64,000 bases of DNA from Cupriavidus sp. IDO (GTDB lineage Bacteria > Pseudomonadota > Gammaproteobacteria > Burkholderiales > Burkholderiaceae): positions 19,108 to 83,107 of the forward strand of contig NZ_JWMA01000079.1 of the NCBI RefSeq assembly GCF_000812465.1, read 5' to 3'. The notes below the pieces were generated by a model. It saw only the letters and a program-made list of their open reading frames with translations. It was not told the origin of the DNA and did no database searches. Shown piece by piece: positions 62,483 to 64,000 of this stretch (positions are counted from its first letter, which is position 1; each line of letters opens with the position of its first letter). Made by a program: the position numbers and the translations under genes.

Positions 62483-62503
62483 AAACCCCGCCGCGGCGGG
62501 TTT
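62483..62503 (-). terminator. Terminator of the small lipoprotein gene
   Basis: AAACCCCGCC and GGCGGGTTT pair with one bulged C; the reverse strand continues with TTTTTCTGCC. It lies 51 bp past the stop at 62554 and just before the VanZ-like gene. Confidence 0.8.
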
Positions 62504-62553
62504 CGTTTCCCCGGGCTTATGCCCAGCACATCCGGCCCCGATAGCCGCGGCGA

Positions 62554-62751
62554 TCAGCAGCGGCCCTTCTTTGCCTGACCGGGCGGGCAAAATGACTCAT
62601 TTCCGTATTGGTCAACCCGGCAGTTCCCCTTTTTCGCCTGGCCCGGCGGGCATCCCTGGCCACCGCCATAGCCTTCATCGTAAGGGGCAACTACGCAGCC
62701 GGACAACAGCAATGTCCCGGACGCGATCAAGAGGGCAAGGAGGGATTTCAT
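62554..62751 (-). CDS. Small lipoprotein with duplicated CPPGQAKKG motif
   Basis: A 65-residue protein. Residues 1-19 are a lipoprotein signal (LLALLIASGTLLLSGC, lipobox LSGC). The mature 47 residues consist of a Gly/Tyr-rich linker (APYDEGYGGGQG) and two copies of CPPGQAKKG-x-C separated by RVDQYGNESF, that is four cysteines in two evenly spaced pairs. I do not know a function; it looks like a tiny surface or periplasmic protein that is disulfide-bonded or metal-binding. It has its own terminator; a perfect 12-bp palindrome GGCGATATCGCC (62795-62806) lies upstream where a promoter would be. Confidence 0.85.
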   Translation of the reverse strand: MKSLLALLIASGTLLLSGCVVAPYDEGYGGGQGCPPGQAKKGNCRVDQYGNESFCPPGQAKKGRC

Positions 62752-62903
62752 GGCTCGCTCATTGTGGAGTAATTGTGAGCTAAGGATACCTCCGGGCGAT
62801 ATCGCCATCTGTAAGGAATCGTGTCGGCTCAGAGGACCCGGCAGTCTCTGGGCAAGGCAAACAAGGCCGGACATTGGGGCTAGATTCCCCCGACGCCTTG
62901 CGC

Positions 62904-62996
62904 TACAATCCGCAGCCTCGTTGCGCTGCAGGCGCAGATTGTGCCAGCGGCAATTGAGACGGAAAGAAGGCGGGCAGTTCCAGCCGCCTTTTTTGC
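62904..62996 (+). ncRNA. Candidate small RNA (orphan promoter-terminator pair)
   Basis: TACAAT at 62904-62909 resembles a -10 box (the -35 side, TAGATT at 62881, is poor). About 60-80 nt on, AAGGCGG (62968-62974), a 10-nt loop, CCGCCTT (62985-62991) and a T tract to 62995 make a good terminator. No plus-strand gene lies upstream that needs it, and no coding frame with a start fits. The predicted RNA of about 80 nt has an inner hairpin TGCGC-TGCAG-GCGCA. It ends 67 nt before tRNA-Leu. The terminator is convincing; a separate RNA is an inference. Confidence 0.4.
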
Positions 62997-63062
62997 TTTC
63001 CCGTCCAATGCATGCGCCGACGAGCATCGCGGCCACCCTTCCGGGTCGGCGCCGCAAGGACT

Positions 63063-63149
63063 GCGAGGGTGGCGAAATTGGTAGACGCACCAGGTTTAGG
63101 TCCTGACGCCAGCAATGGTGTAGGGGTTCGAGTCCCCTCCCTCGCACCA
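63063..63149 (+). tRNA. tRNA-Leu (TAG)
   Basis: An 87-nt class II tRNA with encoded CCA: acceptor GCGAGGG/CCCTCGC, anticodon stem-loop CAGGTTTAGGTCCTG giving TAG, a short variable arm and T-loop GGTTCGAGTCC. No paired promoter is evident in the 66 bp after the upstream terminator. Confidence 0.97.
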
Positions 63150-63740
63150 CCCCACTTCGTGTGGTGAATTAGCCACACCCCCCACCTCTTCCGATTTCGC
63201 GCATCTGGTAACTGACGGCAAGCAGCCTGCCGGAATGCGCCGCCGCGTCTCCAGCATCGGCCTTCGCCCGGCGACGATGTTTCGTGCGGGAAAGACCAAG
63301 GCTTCACTGCGCGCCCCCCCCACGCAGGCGATTCTTTCAGCGCGTCCAGATTCCATCTAGCGGTCGCAGCCAGATCCACTATGCCGATGGCCTGGCACGC
63401 GTTCATGCTTGTGCGCGTTCAGACTTCCGCGCCGATGTCTTTTATGGCCGGCCGGCACCGGTCGGGTCAGCAGACCGGGCACCAGATCCAAAGAGGGACG
63501 CCACTTCCATTGCAGCATCGGCAAGGGCGTGAAGCACGCCATGAGCACCAATGTCCGCTGCCGGACGGAAATCAGGCATCGCGTTTTCCCTGATCGCCCC
63601 GAAATGTCAAACATGCGTCCCGGATAGTCAACTCCGTCCTCGCCAGTGATGGATATTTTGGTACCGGAAGGTTTTCGCGCGACGGCCAACGGATACGCGC
63701 AATCTGCCACCCACAGACATATCCCGATCAGGAGCAAGGC
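63150..63740. other. 591-bp stretch after tRNA-Leu with no supportable gene
   Basis: Frames on both strands here lack family motifs, ribosome sites and the codon bias of neighbouring genes. A near-perfect hairpin, CACCCCAC-TTC-GTGTGGTG (63146-63164), follows the tRNA. No direct repeat of the tRNA 3' end is visible, so an integrated element is not indicated. The last 100 bp must hold the promoter of the next gene, but I cannot place it. Confidence 0.5.
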
Positions 63741-64000
63741 ATGCAATTCCTCGACGATTCCCTGCACCCCGAAAACATGGACAAGGTGGTCATCACCGTG
63801 GCCCCCTACGGCCCCGAGTGGATGCCCGCGGATTTCCCGGAAGACATTCCGGTGACGATGGAAGAGCAGGTCCAGAAGGCCGTCGATTGCTACAACGCCG
63901 GCGCCACCGTGCTGCACCTGCACGTGCGCGAACTGGACGGCAAGGGCTCCAAGCGCCTGTCCAAGTTCAACGAGCTGATCGCCGGCGTGCGTGCCGCGGT
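63741..64000 (+). CDS. Beta-keto acid cleavage enzyme (BKACE, DUF849) N-terminal part
   Basis: The frame from ATG 63741 continues past the window edge (about 86 codons seen). The sequence KVVITVAPYGPEWMPADFPEDIPVT followed by CYNAGATVLHLHVRELDGKGS is typical of the BKACE/3-keto-5-aminohexanoate cleavage family; the His-Leu-His segment supplies zinc ligands. These enzymes split a beta-keto acid with acetyl-CoA into acetoacetate and a CoA ester. AGGAG lies seven bases before the start. Substrate class depends on residues outside the window. Confidence 0.88.
   Translation, partial: MQFLDDSLHPENMDKVVITVAPYGPEWMPADFPEDIPVTMEEQVQKAVDCYNAGATVLHLHVRELDGKGSKRLSKFNELIAGVRAA

Noticed and set aside
63063..63740. 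Integrated element at tRNA-Leu
   Set aside because: No integrase gene, no direct repeat of the tRNA 3' end and no change to mobile-gene content within the window.
63357..63923. A 188-codon minus-strand frame covering the gap and the start of the cleavage-enzyme gene
   Set aside because: Half is antisense to the clear BKACE start; the rest has no motif or ribosome site.

Overview
The window is GC-rich and densely coding, with genes in long same-strand runs, and reads as a chromosomal segment of a Cupriavidus/Ralstonia-type betaproteobacterium. The support is the gene order tig-clpP-clpX-lon-tRNA-Val-tRNA-Asp-ppiD, the run yciB-bolA-parvulin facing purL, a LivKHMGF transporter beside a beta-oxidation operon, and REP-like CCCTCTCCCGC hairpins. 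From memory, unchecked, the beta-oxidation operon resembles one of the two such clusters of C. necator H16. I see no phage, transposase, CRISPR array or defence island; this is mostly core metabolism with a few accessory catabolic modules.

Positions 1-12882 (minus strand): a long probable operon running fadB-type enzyme, nicotinamidase, thiolase, acyl-CoA dehydrogenase, SDR, PaaI-type thioesterase, MDR reductase, class II aldolase, GST-like protein, second SDR, epoxide-hydrolase-like enzyme, then an Asp/Glu racemase cut by the window edge. A sigma70-like promoter at 13055-13083 contains an 18-bp sequence that recurs, 15 of 18 identical, at the promoter of the acyl-CoA synthetase gene at 20257-21882. 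The two units therefore look like one fatty-acid regulon whose regulator lies outside the window. Between them are lysP (plus) and the livK/H/M/G/F transporter (minus).

Positions 22314-31675: selO, msrB, yciB, bolA and a periplasmic parvulin run rightwards, followed by a small unknown ORF and a hairpin-rich gap, facing purL. A MarR-type regulator with a structured leader follows. Positions 31869-38994 are accessory: a berberine-bridge-type oxidase divergent from a LysR gene; a TetR gene divergent from a Baeyer-Villiger-type monooxygenase plus membrane-anchored hydrolase pair, with a striking symmetric operator between them; a lipoprotein; and a Coq4 homologue.

Positions 39265-46653: an amidase, a complete DctPQM TRAP transporter, a D-amino-acid dehydrogenase and a bifunctional NAD(P)HX repair enzyme form one rightward module that suggests uptake and oxidation of an amide or D-amino-acid-like nutrient. 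Positions 46837-51853: pgi, a YbbA-type ABC ATPase whose start and stop codons overlap those of both neighbours, a TesA-type esterase, and ppiD. Positions 51994-58796 hold two tRNAs and the lon, clpX, clpP, tig quality-control block, each unit with a clear terminator. Positions 59026-64000 hold mnmC divergent from rlmJ, a VanZ-like protein, a tiny CPPGQAKKG lipoprotein, an orphan promoter-terminator pair that could make a small RNA, tRNA-Leu, and the start of a beta-keto-acid cleavage enzyme gene.
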